DNA from: Nocardia araoensis NBRC 100135
Lineage (GTDB): Bacteria; Actinomycetota; Actinomycetes; Mycobacteriales; Mycobacteriaceae
DNA length: 46,020 bases
Reading direction: 5' to 3'
Assembly: GCF_000308435.1 (NCBI RefSeq)
Contig: NZ_BAFR01000014.1
Coordinates: 1 to 46,020 of the forward strand
Part shown: piece by piece, positions 1-7,989 of the stretch
Layout: each line of letters starts with the position of its first letter
Numbering within the stretch: the first letter of the stretch is position 1
Notes under the pieces: generated by a model
Told to the model about the DNA's origin: nothing
Databases searched by the model: none
What the model saw: the letters and a program-made list of their open reading frames with translations, nothing else
Translations under genes and position numbers: made by a program

Positions 1-5
1 CCTCT

Positions 6-770
6 CTACTGCCCGCTCTTGCGCGCCGCGAGATCGTCGTCGAACCGGGCGCGGATCTCGTCGGCGACTCCGGCGAGGTTGAGTTCGAAGGTGAATCCCT
101 GCTCGTACCGGTAGCTGCGGTGCACGTCCTGCACGTCGATGCCGTTCAGCGCACGTTTGGCCGCCCGGATCACCCGGCCGTCCTTGGCCGCAATGTTCTT
201 GGCCAGCTCCAAGGCGGCGGCGTCGAGTTCGGCGCGCGGCACCACCTGGTACACCGAGCCGTAGTGGTGCAGCTGCTGGGCGGTGATGGTGCTCGCGGTG
301 TAGAACAGCGCGCGCATCAGGTGCTGGGGCACCAGCCGGGCGAGGTGGGTGGCCGCGCCGAGCGCGCCGCGATCGACCTCGGGCAGCCCGAAGGTGGCGT
401 CGTCGGAGGCGATCACGACATCCGCGTTGCCCACCAGGCCGATGCCGCCGCCCAGGCAGAAGCCCTGCACCACCGCGATCACCGGCACCTGGCACTCGTA
501 CACCGCCGCGAACGCCTCGAAGCAGCCGTGATTGGCGTCGATCAGCGCCTGATGGCCCGGCTTGCTCTGGATCTCCTTGATATCCACGCCCGCGTTGAAG
601 CCGCGGTTCTCCGCCCGCAGCACCACCACCTTGGTGTCCGGGTCGCGGCCCGCGGCGCGCACTTCGTCGGCGATGGCGAACCAACCGTCGGTAGGGATGG
701 CGTTGACCGGCGGATAGTCGACCGTGACCACGCTGATGCCGGTCGATTCGGAGTGGCGGTTGATCCCCAT
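6..770 (-). CDS. echA20: EchA20-type crotonase, steroid C/D-ring CoA hydrolase
   Basis: A 254-residue crotonase-fold protein that closely resembles M. tuberculosis EchA20 (Rv3550). EchA20 hydrolytically opens the last steroid ring of the HIP-derived CoA intermediate. Visible marks are VDYPPVNAIP near the N-terminus, the oxyanion-hole stretch RGFNAGVDIKE, GFCLGGGIGLVGNADVV and FGLPEVDRGALGAATH in the middle, and a C-terminal EQGFTFELNLAGVADE. I take the ATG at 770 because family proteins begin shortly before this N-terminal strand; an in-frame ATG at 782 is possible, and a longer open frame reaches 908. The gene diverges from the SDR pair, as Rv3550 does from Rv3549c. Identity is firm from family knowledge; the activity is inferred. 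Confidence 0.93.
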   Translation of the reverse strand: MGINRHSESTGISVVTVDYPPVNAIPTDGWFAIADEVRAAGRDPDTKVVVLRAENRGFNAGVDIKEIQSKPGHQALIDANHGCFEAFAAVYECQVPVIAVVQGFCLGGGIGLVGNADVVIASDDATFGLPEVDRGALGAATHLARLVPQHLMRALFYTASTITAQQLHHYGSVYQVVPRAELDAAALELAKNIAAKDGRVIRAAKRALNGIDVQDVHRSYRYEQGFTFELNLAGVADEIRARFDDDLAARKSGQ

Positions 771-799
771 GGCAAGTCCCATCGTGTGCGCATTGGCAA

Positions 800-817
800 A
801 GCAAGCAGTTGCTTGGT
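800..817. promoter_or_regulatory. Candidate KstR2-type operator
   Basis: An AGCAAGCA-GT-TGCTTGGT sequence lies between echA20 and the SDR gene at 829. The arms CAAGCA (802-807) and TGCTTG (810-815) are exact inverted repeats. The outer halves AnCAAG and CTTGnT match the published KstR2 half-sites, but they are 6 bp apart here and not 2. A TAGGTT hexamer (817-822) overlaps the right edge and could be the -10 box of the SDR gene. KstR2 binding is an inference. Confidence 0.5.
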
Positions 818-828
818 AGGTTAGCACG

Positions 829-1611
829 GTGCCACTCGAAATCGATCTGTCCGGCCGCGTCGTTCTGGTGACGGGCGGTGTTCGCGGTGTCGGCGCGGGC
901 GTGAGCAAGGCGTTCCTGGCCGCGGGTGCGACCGTGGTGGCATGCGCGCGGCGACCGGCCGACGCGCCCGTCGAAGTCGACGGCCGCGCGATCGACTACG
1001 TGCCGTGCGATGTGCGGGACGAGGACGCGGTGCACGCGCTGGTCGACACGATCACCGAGCGCCACGGCCGCCTCGACCATCTGGTCAACAACGCGGGCGG
1101 CGCTCCGTTCGCACTCGCCGCCGACGCGAGCAAGAACTTCCACACCAAGATCGTCGAGCTGAACCTGCTCGCTCCGCTGCTGCTGGCGCAGGTCGCCAAC
1201 GCGGTGATGCAGCGGCAGGACGAGGGCGGCTCGATCGTGAACATCTCCAGCGTCAGCGGGCATCGTCCGTCGCCGGGTACCGCCGCCTACGGCGCGGCGA
1301 AAGCGGGCATGGACAGTCTCACCGGCTCGCTCGCCGTCGAGTGGGCGCCCAAGGTACGGGTGAACTCGCTGGTGGTGGGACCGGTCGACACCGAGCTGAG
1401 CCGACTGCACTACGGCGATCAGGACGGCGTCGACGCGGTGGGCCGGACCATTCCGCTCGGTCGCATGGCCCGTCCCGAGGACGTCGGCCGCTGCGCCGTC
1501 TTCCTGGCCTCGCCGCTGGCCGCCTACGTCAGCGGCGCGACCCTGCTGGTGCACGGCGGCGGCGAACGGCCCGCCTTCCTCGCCGCCTCCAACGCCGACC
1601 AGCAGTCCTGA
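829..1611 (+). CDS. SDR family oxidoreductase, Rv3549c-like (steroid ring degradation)
   Basis: A classical short-chain dehydrogenase of 260 residues. The NAD(P)-binding loop VTGGVRGVGAG lies at about 14-24, NNAG at about 87-90, and the catalytic set is Ser140-142, Tyr154 and Lys158 (YGAAK). It sits back to back with echA20, which matches the Rv3549c position of the KstR2 regulon. The GTG at 829 has no Shine-Dalgarno sequence. A TAGGTT hexamer ends 6 nt before it, so the transcript may be leaderless. The likely substrate is a hydroxyacyl-CoA intermediate of C/D-ring breakdown, from context only. The next SDR gene starts 28 nt after the stop, so the two are probably one operon. Confidence 0.88.
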   Translation: MPLEIDLSGRVVLVTGGVRGVGAGVSKAFLAAGATVVACARRPADAPVEVDGRAIDYVPCDVRDEDAVHALVDTITERHGRLDHLVNNAGGAPFALAADASKNFHTKIVELNLLAPLLLAQVANAVMQRQDEGGSIVNISSVSGHRPSPGTAAYGAAKAGMDSLTGSLAVEWAPKVRVNSLVVGPVDTELSRLHYGDQDGVDAVGRTIPLGRMARPEDVGRCAVFLASPLAAYVSGATLLVHGGGERPAFLAASNADQQS

Positions 1612-1639
1612 ACAAGACCGGACACGAAGAAGGACACAT

Positions 1640-2551
1640 ATGGACACCGAGCAGATCTGCGCCGGGCGCGTCGTCATCGTCACCGGCGCGGGCCGGGGCA
1701 TCGGCCGCGCGCACGCCCTCGCCTTCGCCGCGGCGGGCGCGAGCGTTGTGGTCAACGACATCGGTTCGACGCTCGACGGCGCGGCCACCGCGGAAACGCC
1801 CGCCGCGCAGGTGGTTGCCGAGATCGAGGCGTCGGGCGGCCGAGCGGTGGCCAACGGCGACGACGTCGCCGACTGGGAAGGCGCCCGCAGGCTCGTCCAC
1901 CAGGCCGTCGACACCTTCGGCAAGCTGGACGTACTGGTCAACAACGCCGGTTTCGTGCGTGACCGGATGCTGGTCAACCTCAGCGAGGACGAGTGGGACG
2001 CGGTGGTCCGCGTGCACCTGAAGGGCCACTTCGCCACCATGCGGCACGCGATCGAATACTGGCGTGCGGAGACCAAGGCGGGCCGTCCGGTCGACGGACG
2101 GATCATCAACACCAGTTCCGGCGCCGGTCTGCAGGGCAGCGTCGGCCAGAGCAATTACGGCGCGGCCAAGGCGGGCATCGCGGGCCTGACGCTGACCGCC
2201 GCCGCCGAATTCGCCCGCTACGGCGTGACGGTGAACGCGATCGCCCCGTCCGCGCGGACCAGGATGACCGAGACGGTGTTCGCCGACATGATGGCCGCGC
2301 CGGAGAGCGGCTTCGACGCGATGGCGCCGGAGAACGTGTCACCGCTGGTCGTGTGGCTGGGCAGCGCGCAGTCGGCGGCGGTGACCGGGCGGGTGTTCGA
2401 GGTGGAGGGCGGCAAGGTGGCGCTGGCCGACGGATGGCGGCACGGTGTGCCCGTCGACCGCGGCGCCCGCTGGGATCCGGCCGAGCTCGGACCCGTCGTG
2501 GCCGATCTGATCGCCAAAGCGACTCCGCCGGAGCCGGTGTACGGGGCCTGA
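1640..2551 (+). CDS. SDR family oxidoreductase, Rv3548c-like
   Basis: A second short-chain dehydrogenase, 303 residues, with VTGAGRGIGRAH at about 14-25, NNAG near 101-104, INTSSGAG near 156-163 and the YGAAK catalytic pair (Tyr173, Lys177). A C-terminal extension of about 60 residues after the Rossmann core makes it longer than its neighbour. It resembles Rv3548c and also the Hsd4A-type hydroxyacyl-CoA dehydrogenases. AGAAGGA precedes the ATG at a good distance. It follows the Rv3549c-like gene in the same direction and is probably co-transcribed. The exact substrate cannot be read from the sequence. Confidence 0.87.
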   Translation: MDTEQICAGRVVIVTGAGRGIGRAHALAFAAAGASVVVNDIGSTLDGAATAETPAAQVVAEIEASGGRAVANGDDVADWEGARRLVHQAVDTFGKLDVLVNNAGFVRDRMLVNLSEDEWDAVVRVHLKGHFATMRHAIEYWRAETKAGRPVDGRIINTSSGAGLQGSVGQSNYGAAKAGIAGLTLTAAAEFARYGVTVNAIAPSARTRMTETVFADMMAAPESGFDAMAPENVSPLVVWLGSAQSAAVTGRVFEVEGGKVALADGWRHGVPVDRGARWDPAELGPVVADLIAKATPPEPVYGA

Positions 2552-2686
2552 TCGGCCCCGACCCCTTCGGGGGGCGTGTACGCGGACGGGGGTTTAGTAT
2601 GGGCACCCATCCGTTGGGAAGTCCCGTGTGAGAGTGGCGACCGGGCACTGAACTGCGCTTCGACTGACGAGGGGAAGGCTCGGCGC

Positions 2687-3628
2687 ATGGGAGTAGGTCG
2701 CGCGTTCGGTGTGCTGTCCGCACCCGGCGGTTCCGCGCTGCTCGGCGGCCCCGCTTGCGCCGACGCGCCATCGTTTTGCCCAACGTGTGTGGCAACTCCC
2801 GCTCCGCACTATGACACCGGCGATTCCTGGCTTCCACTGACCGTGCTGGGACAGCCCTCGGAGGTCGGTGCGGTGCAGGCCCGGCCGACCGCCGGGACGG
2901 CATCGGCCGCAGCGGATTCCGCGGCCGCCGGTTCGCGCTCACCGGAATGGGCACGGCGGCGTCGGGGTCCTTGCTGTGGTCGGCGGGTGCTGCGGGTGAC
3001 GGGTACGAAACTGCCCCCGAACCAGGCGCGTCCGGACCGGCCGTTGTCGGCGGGCCCGCCCCGGCGACCCGACGCCGCGAGTACCGGCTCTACTGTCCTC
3101 AGTTCGAATTCGGGTTCGGTCGGGCTGGCGATGGAGCCCACCGAGTTGGGTACTGGCTCCGTCGTCTTGGGCGGCGGCACCGCTTCCGCGGGGGTCGGCC
3201 CGACAGGCAACGGGCCGGTGGCGCTCGGGTCGGTCGCAACGGGTTCCGCCGCAGCGGGTTCGGCTGCGGCGGGTTCGGCTGCGGCGGGTTCGGTCGCGGC
3301 GGGTTCGGCTGCGGCGGGTTCGGTCGCGGCGGGTTCGGCTGCGGCGGGTTCGGCTGCCGTGGATTCGGCTGCCGTGGATTCGGCCACAGGAGCTCGGCTG
3401 CGGTGGGTTCCGCAGCTTCGAGTTCGGCGGCCGTCAGGTCCGGGAATCCACTGCCTGCTCGAGGGGGCGCGAACCTGCTCATCGCGCTCGGCGCGGTACG
3501 GATCGTGGTGGATCTGGGGGCGCGCGGGTGCTGCTACCGCGCCGGATCCGCTCGTTGCATCGGATCATGGTCGGTCGTTCACCCGAGATGGTCGCGCACG
3601 CAGAGAGCCGGTTCTCCACGAAGTATGA
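2687..3628 (+). CDS. Doubtful low-complexity ORF with GSAAA pentapeptide repeats
   Basis: An open frame of 313 codons beginning at an ATG preceded by GAGGGGAAGG (2669-2678), with a TTTAGTAT -10-like element near 2593. It encodes an Ala/Gly/Ser-rich product with about eight GSAAA/GSVAA pentapeptides at 3240-3360. No domain, signal peptide or family is recognisable. The opposite strand is open over 2809-3387 with AAEPA repeats and shares the same wobble positions, so composition does not settle which strand, if either, is coding. After about 3390 the protein looks out of frame. A more natural-looking stretch (MVGRSPEMVAHAESRF...) appears in another plus frame at 3528-3797. It may be a decayed gene or non-coding. 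Confidence 0.22.
   Translation: MGVGRAFGVLSAPGGSALLGGPACADAPSFCPTCVATPAPHYDTGDSWLPLTVLGQPSEVGAVQARPTAGTASAAADSAAAGSRSPEWARRRRGPCCGRRVLRVTGTKLPPNQARPDRPLSAGPPRRPDAASTGSTVLSSNSGSVGLAMEPTELGTGSVVLGGGTASAGVGPTGNGPVALGSVATGSAAAGSAAAGSAAAGSVAAGSAAAGSVAAGSAAAGSAAVDSAAVDSATGARLRWVPQLRVRRPSGPGIHCLLEGARTCSSRSARYGSWWIWGRAGAATAPDPLVASDHGRSFTRDGRARREPVLHEV
3240..3390. repeat. 15-bp tandem repeat array (GCGGCGGGTTCGGCT type)
   Basis: About nine consecutive imperfect copies of a 15-bp unit. Copies alternate between a GGCTGC and a GGTCGC variant, and the last two are changed to GCCGTGGATTCGGCT. The period is a multiple of three, so all frames stay open and give pentapeptide repeats (GSAAA or GFGCG on plus, AAEPA on minus). 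It looks like slippage-generated low-complexity DNA. Confidence 0.8.
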
Positions 3629-4096
3629 GACTTTCGAGCAGATGGCGCAGATCATCGACGCGCTGAATCCGCAGTCCGGCGGCGGCCTCGTGCCGACGGA
3701 ACTCGCGCCGCCTGTCTCGGTGGCCGGCTGGTGGCCCGGTGGGTGCGCGGACCGGGTTGGGGCGGTCGCGGTGGATTGCTTCGCCCGCAGGCAATAGTGC
3801 GTGTGGCCGGGTGCAGGCGGTCGGACGCGTCTATCGGACCACCGCGCCCGGGTCCGCTCGAAATTGATCGACTTCGCGCGAATGCGATCAATCGGGCGCA
3901 ATAGCCGATCGATCGGACTATTCGGACAGACCGGTTGGACCGGGAATCCTCTTCGGCGGGAACGACCATCGGCGAACCACGCCGAAAGTGCATATGTAAG
4001 CACACTATCGGGCGCACAGCACTAACCGGCCTGCGGCCGCGCCCCATTTTCTCGGGGCACGACCCCACGCCGGTTGTGTACTTCGCCCTTATAACA
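3629..4096. other. Stretch without a confident gene
   Basis: Only one short plus-strand frame (3528-3797, 89 codons) has protein-like composition. It has no recognisable family and no clear ribosome binding site. Around 3860-3930 there are several GATCGA/CGATCGATCGG clusters. I see no RNA gene, insertion sequence or operator here that I can support. Confidence 0.4.
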
Positions 4097-4131
4097 CAGC
4101 ACAGTGCGACCCGGTGGGCCGCACTGTGCTG
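4097..4131. terminator. Inverted repeat downstream of the EspR-like gene
   Basis: CAGCACAGTGCG (4097-4108) and CGCACTGTGCTG (4120-4131) form a perfect 12-bp stem with an 11-nt loop. It lies 14 nt beyond the stop of the leftward regulator gene. There is no U-tract, so factor-independent termination is only probable. Confidence 0.55.
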
Positions 4132-4145
4132 CCGTGCAGGAGAAC

Positions 4146-4562
4146 CTATTCGGTTCCATCCGGAGGAATTTCGGGCAAGCCCTCGCTCGCCCGCAACTTC
4201 TCCGCCATGGAGGTGAGCAGGTTCTGTGATTCTTCGGACAAGTCGAACGCTCTACTCGACAGCCGTCGCAGCCCATAGCCCTGCAGCTGGGACAGCAGCT
4301 CCAGATCGTGATCGATCTTGGCGGCATAGATGTCGTTGAAGAAGTAGTCCGGCTTGACTTTGAAGAACTTCGCCAGGGCGGCCACCGTCTCATCCGACGG
4401 GTTCGTCCGTTGTCCCGACCGCAACTGCGACAGGTACGGTTTCGAGATCGGATGTCCGGAGGCCGTCAGCGCCGCCGCAACCTCCGCGTTGGTGTGCGGC
4501 TTACGCCCCGGGGGATGCACGGTTTCGAACAGCTTGTTCAGCCGCGCCGCGAAATCAGCCAT
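4146..4562 (-). CDS. EspR-like XRE-family DNA-binding regulator
   Basis: A 138-residue protein very like mycobacterial EspR (Rv3849) in length and layout. It starts FAARLNKLFETVHPPG, followed by the helix-turn-helix HTNAEVAAALT...SKPYLSQLRSGQRTNPS (about 22-56), ALAKFFKVKPDYFFND, and a C-terminal helical part (about 80-130) corresponding to the EspR dimerisation domain. EspR is a nucleoid-associated regulator of ESX-1 and cell-wall genes in M. tuberculosis; the target here is unknown. It is transcribed alone, leftward, between the sterol genes and the repeat region. Overlapping palindromes upstream could be its operator. Whether it is the EspR orthologue or a paralogue cannot be told from this window. 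Confidence 0.85.
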   Translation of the reverse strand: MADFAARLNKLFETVHPPGRKPHTNAEVAAALTASGHPISKPYLSQLRSGQRTNPSDETVAALAKFFKVKPDYFFNDIYAAKIDHDLELLSQLQGYGLRRLSSRAFDLSEESQNLLTSMAEKLRASEGLPEIPPDGTE

Positions 4563-4608
4563 TGTGAGCCGCCCAATTCCCTTCGCTGTACTAACAGTCG
4601 TTATCTCG

Positions 4609-4625
4609 GATACGTATCATTGATA
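4609..4625. promoter_or_regulatory. Overlapping palindromes upstream of the EspR-like gene
   Basis: GATACGTATC (4609-4618) is a perfect palindrome. It overlaps TATCATTGATA (4615-4625), a second palindrome with a single central base. The pair sits about 50 bp upstream of the ATG of the leftward regulator in locally AT-rich DNA, as expected for an operator or promoter. The binding protein is unknown; autoregulation is a guess. Confidence 0.4.
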
Positions 4626-4921
4626 TTAGCGGCTCAGTAACTGAAAACCTACGCCTGATTCCGGATTTCCTTGAAGCTTCTAGGTCGGATGGCGGCGAAG
4701 GGGCTGGGACGGTCGCGTTTGCGGGTCACCCCAAGGCCTCTCGAGAAGCCCCGGTACGAACCGGTTCTGGCCCGTCCCTGGGGTCTCGGCGCAAGGGGTC
4801 TTGATAGCCGCAAGATAGCTGACATCTCATGGACTCGGCGGTACATGGGTTTGTGTGGCGTACGACACGTTTGCGGCCGTGGGGGATGAACGTTCAACAA
4901 ACGCACGCGAAATGGTTGAAG
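4626..4921. other. Gene-free spacer between the espR-like gene and fadA5
   Basis: About 300 bp lies upstream of the EspR-like gene and downstream of fadA5. Short open frames on both strands lack protein-like composition and ribosome binding sites. No tRNA, terminator or mobile element was recognised. Confidence 0.4.
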
Positions 4922-6128
<1,207 letters not shown>

Positions 6129-6194
6129 AGCACTTGCCAGGGGCGGATCTGTCCGGTTTCTTTCCTCGTTCTCCCGCCTGTGCTTCAATGATTA

Positions 6195-6208
6195 TAGAAC
6201 GTGTTTCA
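6195..6208. promoter_or_regulatory. KstR-type operator, cyp125 side
   Basis: TAGAACGTGTTTCA matches TnnAACnnGTTnnA exactly. It sits 21 bp before the cyp125 GTG and just upstream of its AAGGAGA ribosome binding site, where a repressor would block the promoter. Confidence 0.85.
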
Positions 6209-6229
6209 GTTTGTCGAAGGAGACATCTG

Positions 6230-7489
6230 GTGGTAGACACTCGGAATGCCCGGCCGAATCTTCCGGACGGGTTCGACGTCACGGACCCGGACATCTACGC
6301 CGAGCGTGTTCCGGTCGAAGAGTTCGCCGAACTGCGCCGGACGGCGCCGATCTGGTGGAACCCGCAGTCGCCGGACGTCAGCGGCTTCCACGACGACGGC
6401 TTCTGGGTGGTGAGCAAGCACGCCGACGTCAAAGAGGTCTCGCGGCGCAGCGATGTGTTCTCCAGTTACGAGAACACCGCCATCCCGCGGTTCAACGACG
6501 ACATCGCCCGGGAGCAGATCGAGCTGCAGCGGATCGTCCTGCTGAACATGGACGCGCCCGAGCACACCAAGCTGCGCAAGATCATCGCGCGCGGCTTCAC
6601 CCCGCGCGCCATCAACGGCCTGCGCGCGGAGCTGTCGGCCCGCGCGGAGTCCATCGTGAAGGCGGCGGCCGAGTCGGGTTCCGGCGACTTCGTCACCCAG
6701 GTCGCGTGCGAACTGCCGCTGCAGGCCATCGCCGAGCTGATCGGCGTCCCGCAGGAGGACCGGATGAAGGTCTTCTCCTGGTCCAACGACATGACCGGCT
6801 ACGACGACCCGGAGAGCACCGCGGATCCGGTCGCGGCTTCGGCCGAGATCCTGGGCTACGCCTACCAGATGGCGGCCTCCCGCAAGCAGTGCCCGGCCGA
6901 CGACATCGTCACCACGCTGATCGAGGCCGATGTCGACGGTGACAAGCTCACCGAGGAGGAGTTCGGCTTCTTCGTGATCATGCTCGCCGTCGCGGGCAAC
7001 GAGACCACGCGCAACGCCATCTCGCACGGCATGATCGCGTTCCTGGAGAACCCGGACCAGTGGGAGCTGTTCAAGAAGGAACGCCCCGCCACGGCCGCCG
7101 ACGAGATCATCCGGTGGGCGACTCCGGTCACCTCGTTCCAGCGCACCGCGCTGGAGGACACCGAACTGGGCGGCGTGCAGATCAAGAAGGGCCAGCGGGT
7201 GGTCATGCTGTACCGCTCGGCCAACTTCGACGAGGACGTCTTCGATCAGCCGGAGAAGTTCGACATCATGCGCAAGGACAACCCGCACCTGGCGTTCGGC
7301 GGCACCGGTGCGCACTTCTGCATCGGGGCGAACCTGGCCCGGCTGGAGATCGACCTGATCTTCAACGCCATCGCCGACCACCTGCCCGACATCACCAAGG
7401 TCGCCGACCCCAAGCGGCTGCGTTCGGGCTGGCTCAACGGCATCAAAGAGTTCCCGGTCGCCTACAAGACCTGCCCGGTCGCGCACTGA
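6230..7489 (+). CDS. cyp125: CYP125 cholesterol C26/C27-hydroxylase (cytochrome P450)
   Basis: A 419-residue P450 matching M. tuberculosis CYP125A1 (Rv3545c). That enzyme oxidises the terminal methyl of the cholesterol side chain to the acid that FadD19 activates. The I-helix oxygen-binding motif AGNETT is at 255-260, the K-helix EIIR at 292-295, and the heme-binding FGGTGAHFCIG with Cys364. I chose the GTG at 6230 since AAGGAGA lies 6 nt upstream; the frame stays open further upstream without a better start. The mycobacterial downstream partners (fadE28, fadE29, chsH1/H2, ltp2) do not follow. A strong terminator comes 7 nt after the stop. Electrons probably come from a ferredoxin such as the FdxD encoded later in the window (inference). 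Confidence 0.95.
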   Translation: MVDTRNARPNLPDGFDVTDPDIYAERVPVEEFAELRRTAPIWWNPQSPDVSGFHDDGFWVVSKHADVKEVSRRSDVFSSYENTAIPRFNDDIAREQIELQRIVLLNMDAPEHTKLRKIIARGFTPRAINGLRAELSARAESIVKAAAESGSGDFVTQVACELPLQAIAELIGVPQEDRMKVFSWSNDMTGYDDPESTADPVAASAEILGYAYQMAASRKQCPADDIVTTLIEADVDGDKLTEEEFGFFVIMLAVAGNETTRNAISHGMIAFLENPDQWELFKKERPATAADEIIRWATPVTSFQRTALEDTELGGVQIKKGQRVVMLYRSANFDEDVFDQPEKFDIMRKDNPHLAFGGTGAHFCIGANLARLEIDLIFNAIADHLPDITKVADPKRLRSGWLNGIKEFPVAYKTCPVAH

Positions 7490-7496
7490 GACGTAG

Positions 7497-7530
7497 AAAG
7501 GCCCTCGCACTTCGGTGCGAGGGCCTTTTC
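7497..7530. terminator. Rho-independent terminator after cyp125
   Basis: AAAGGCCCTCGCAC (from 7497) pairs with GTGCGAGGGCCTTT around a TTCG loop at 7511-7514, followed by a short T-tract. It serves cyp125. Its symmetry also lets it end the leftward SnoaL-like gene. Confidence 0.9.
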
Positions 7531-7544
7531 GTCCCGATACCGAG

Positions 7545-7961
7545 TCAGTCGACCGGACGCGCGGTCTTCATGGCGCGATCGACCTCCCAGAACGCGCGGA
7601 GGGCGGCGATCTTGCCGTCCTCGTCCACCCGGTAGGTGAACACGCCGTCGGCGTCGATCCGGTGCCCGCCGATGGTGCTGCGGATCGTGCCGGTGAAGGC
7701 CACCTCGTTGCCGCAGGCGAACGAGTCGCCGAACAGGAACTCGATCAGATCGGTCTTGGCGATCGCCTTGTCCCAGAACGCGGCGATGGCCTCGGCGCCG
7801 CGGTGGCCCTTGCCCTCCGGGTCGAAGCCCGACGGGCCGATGGGGTCCTCCACGATGCCGTCCTCGGCGAACAGCGCGACCCAGGCCTGCTTGTCCCGCG
7901 CCCGCACGGCGGCCTGCGAGGCCAGGCCCGCGGCCCTGGCCGGATGCTCGGTGGTGGTCAT
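7545..7961 (-). CDS. SnoaL-like/NTF2-fold protein, possible steroid isomerase
   Basis: A 138-residue protein with the NTF2/SnoaL pattern: an N-terminal helix with VRARDKQAWVALFAEDGIVEDPIG, then RGAEAIAAFWDKAI and alternating beta strands. Relatives are often annotated as ketosteroid delta-isomerases. Asp and Tyr residues typical of that fold are present, but I cannot assign catalytic roles. GGGAGGC precedes the chosen ATG at 7961. It is the last gene of the leftward DUF35-ltp4-ltp3-LLM operon, 28 nt after the LLM stop, so a steroid or steroid-CoA substrate is likely. It may instead be a non-enzymatic binding protein. Confidence 0.8.
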   Translation of the reverse strand: MTTTEHPARAAGLASQAAVRARDKQAWVALFAEDGIVEDPIGPSGFDPEGKGHRGAEAIAAFWDKAIAKTDLIEFLFGDSFACGNEVAFTGTIRSTIGGHRIDADGVFTYRVDEDGKIAALRAFWEVDRAMKTARPVD

Positions 7962-7989
7962 ACGGCCTCCCTCGACCGGTTGACGTGCC

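Noticed and set aside
3240..3390. CRISPR-like array
   Set aside because: The units are contiguous 15-bp copies with no spacers between them, so this is a simple tandem repeat.
4649..4906. Small ORFs on both strands upstream of the espR-like gene
   Set aside because: Arg/Pro-rich translations without ribosome binding sites or family resemblance.
6206..7510. Long minus-strand open frame (434 codons) over cyp125
   Set aside because: It is antisense to a certain P450 gene. Its product is Arg/Val/Asp-rich with no domain, as expected from mirrored codon bias in high-GC DNA.
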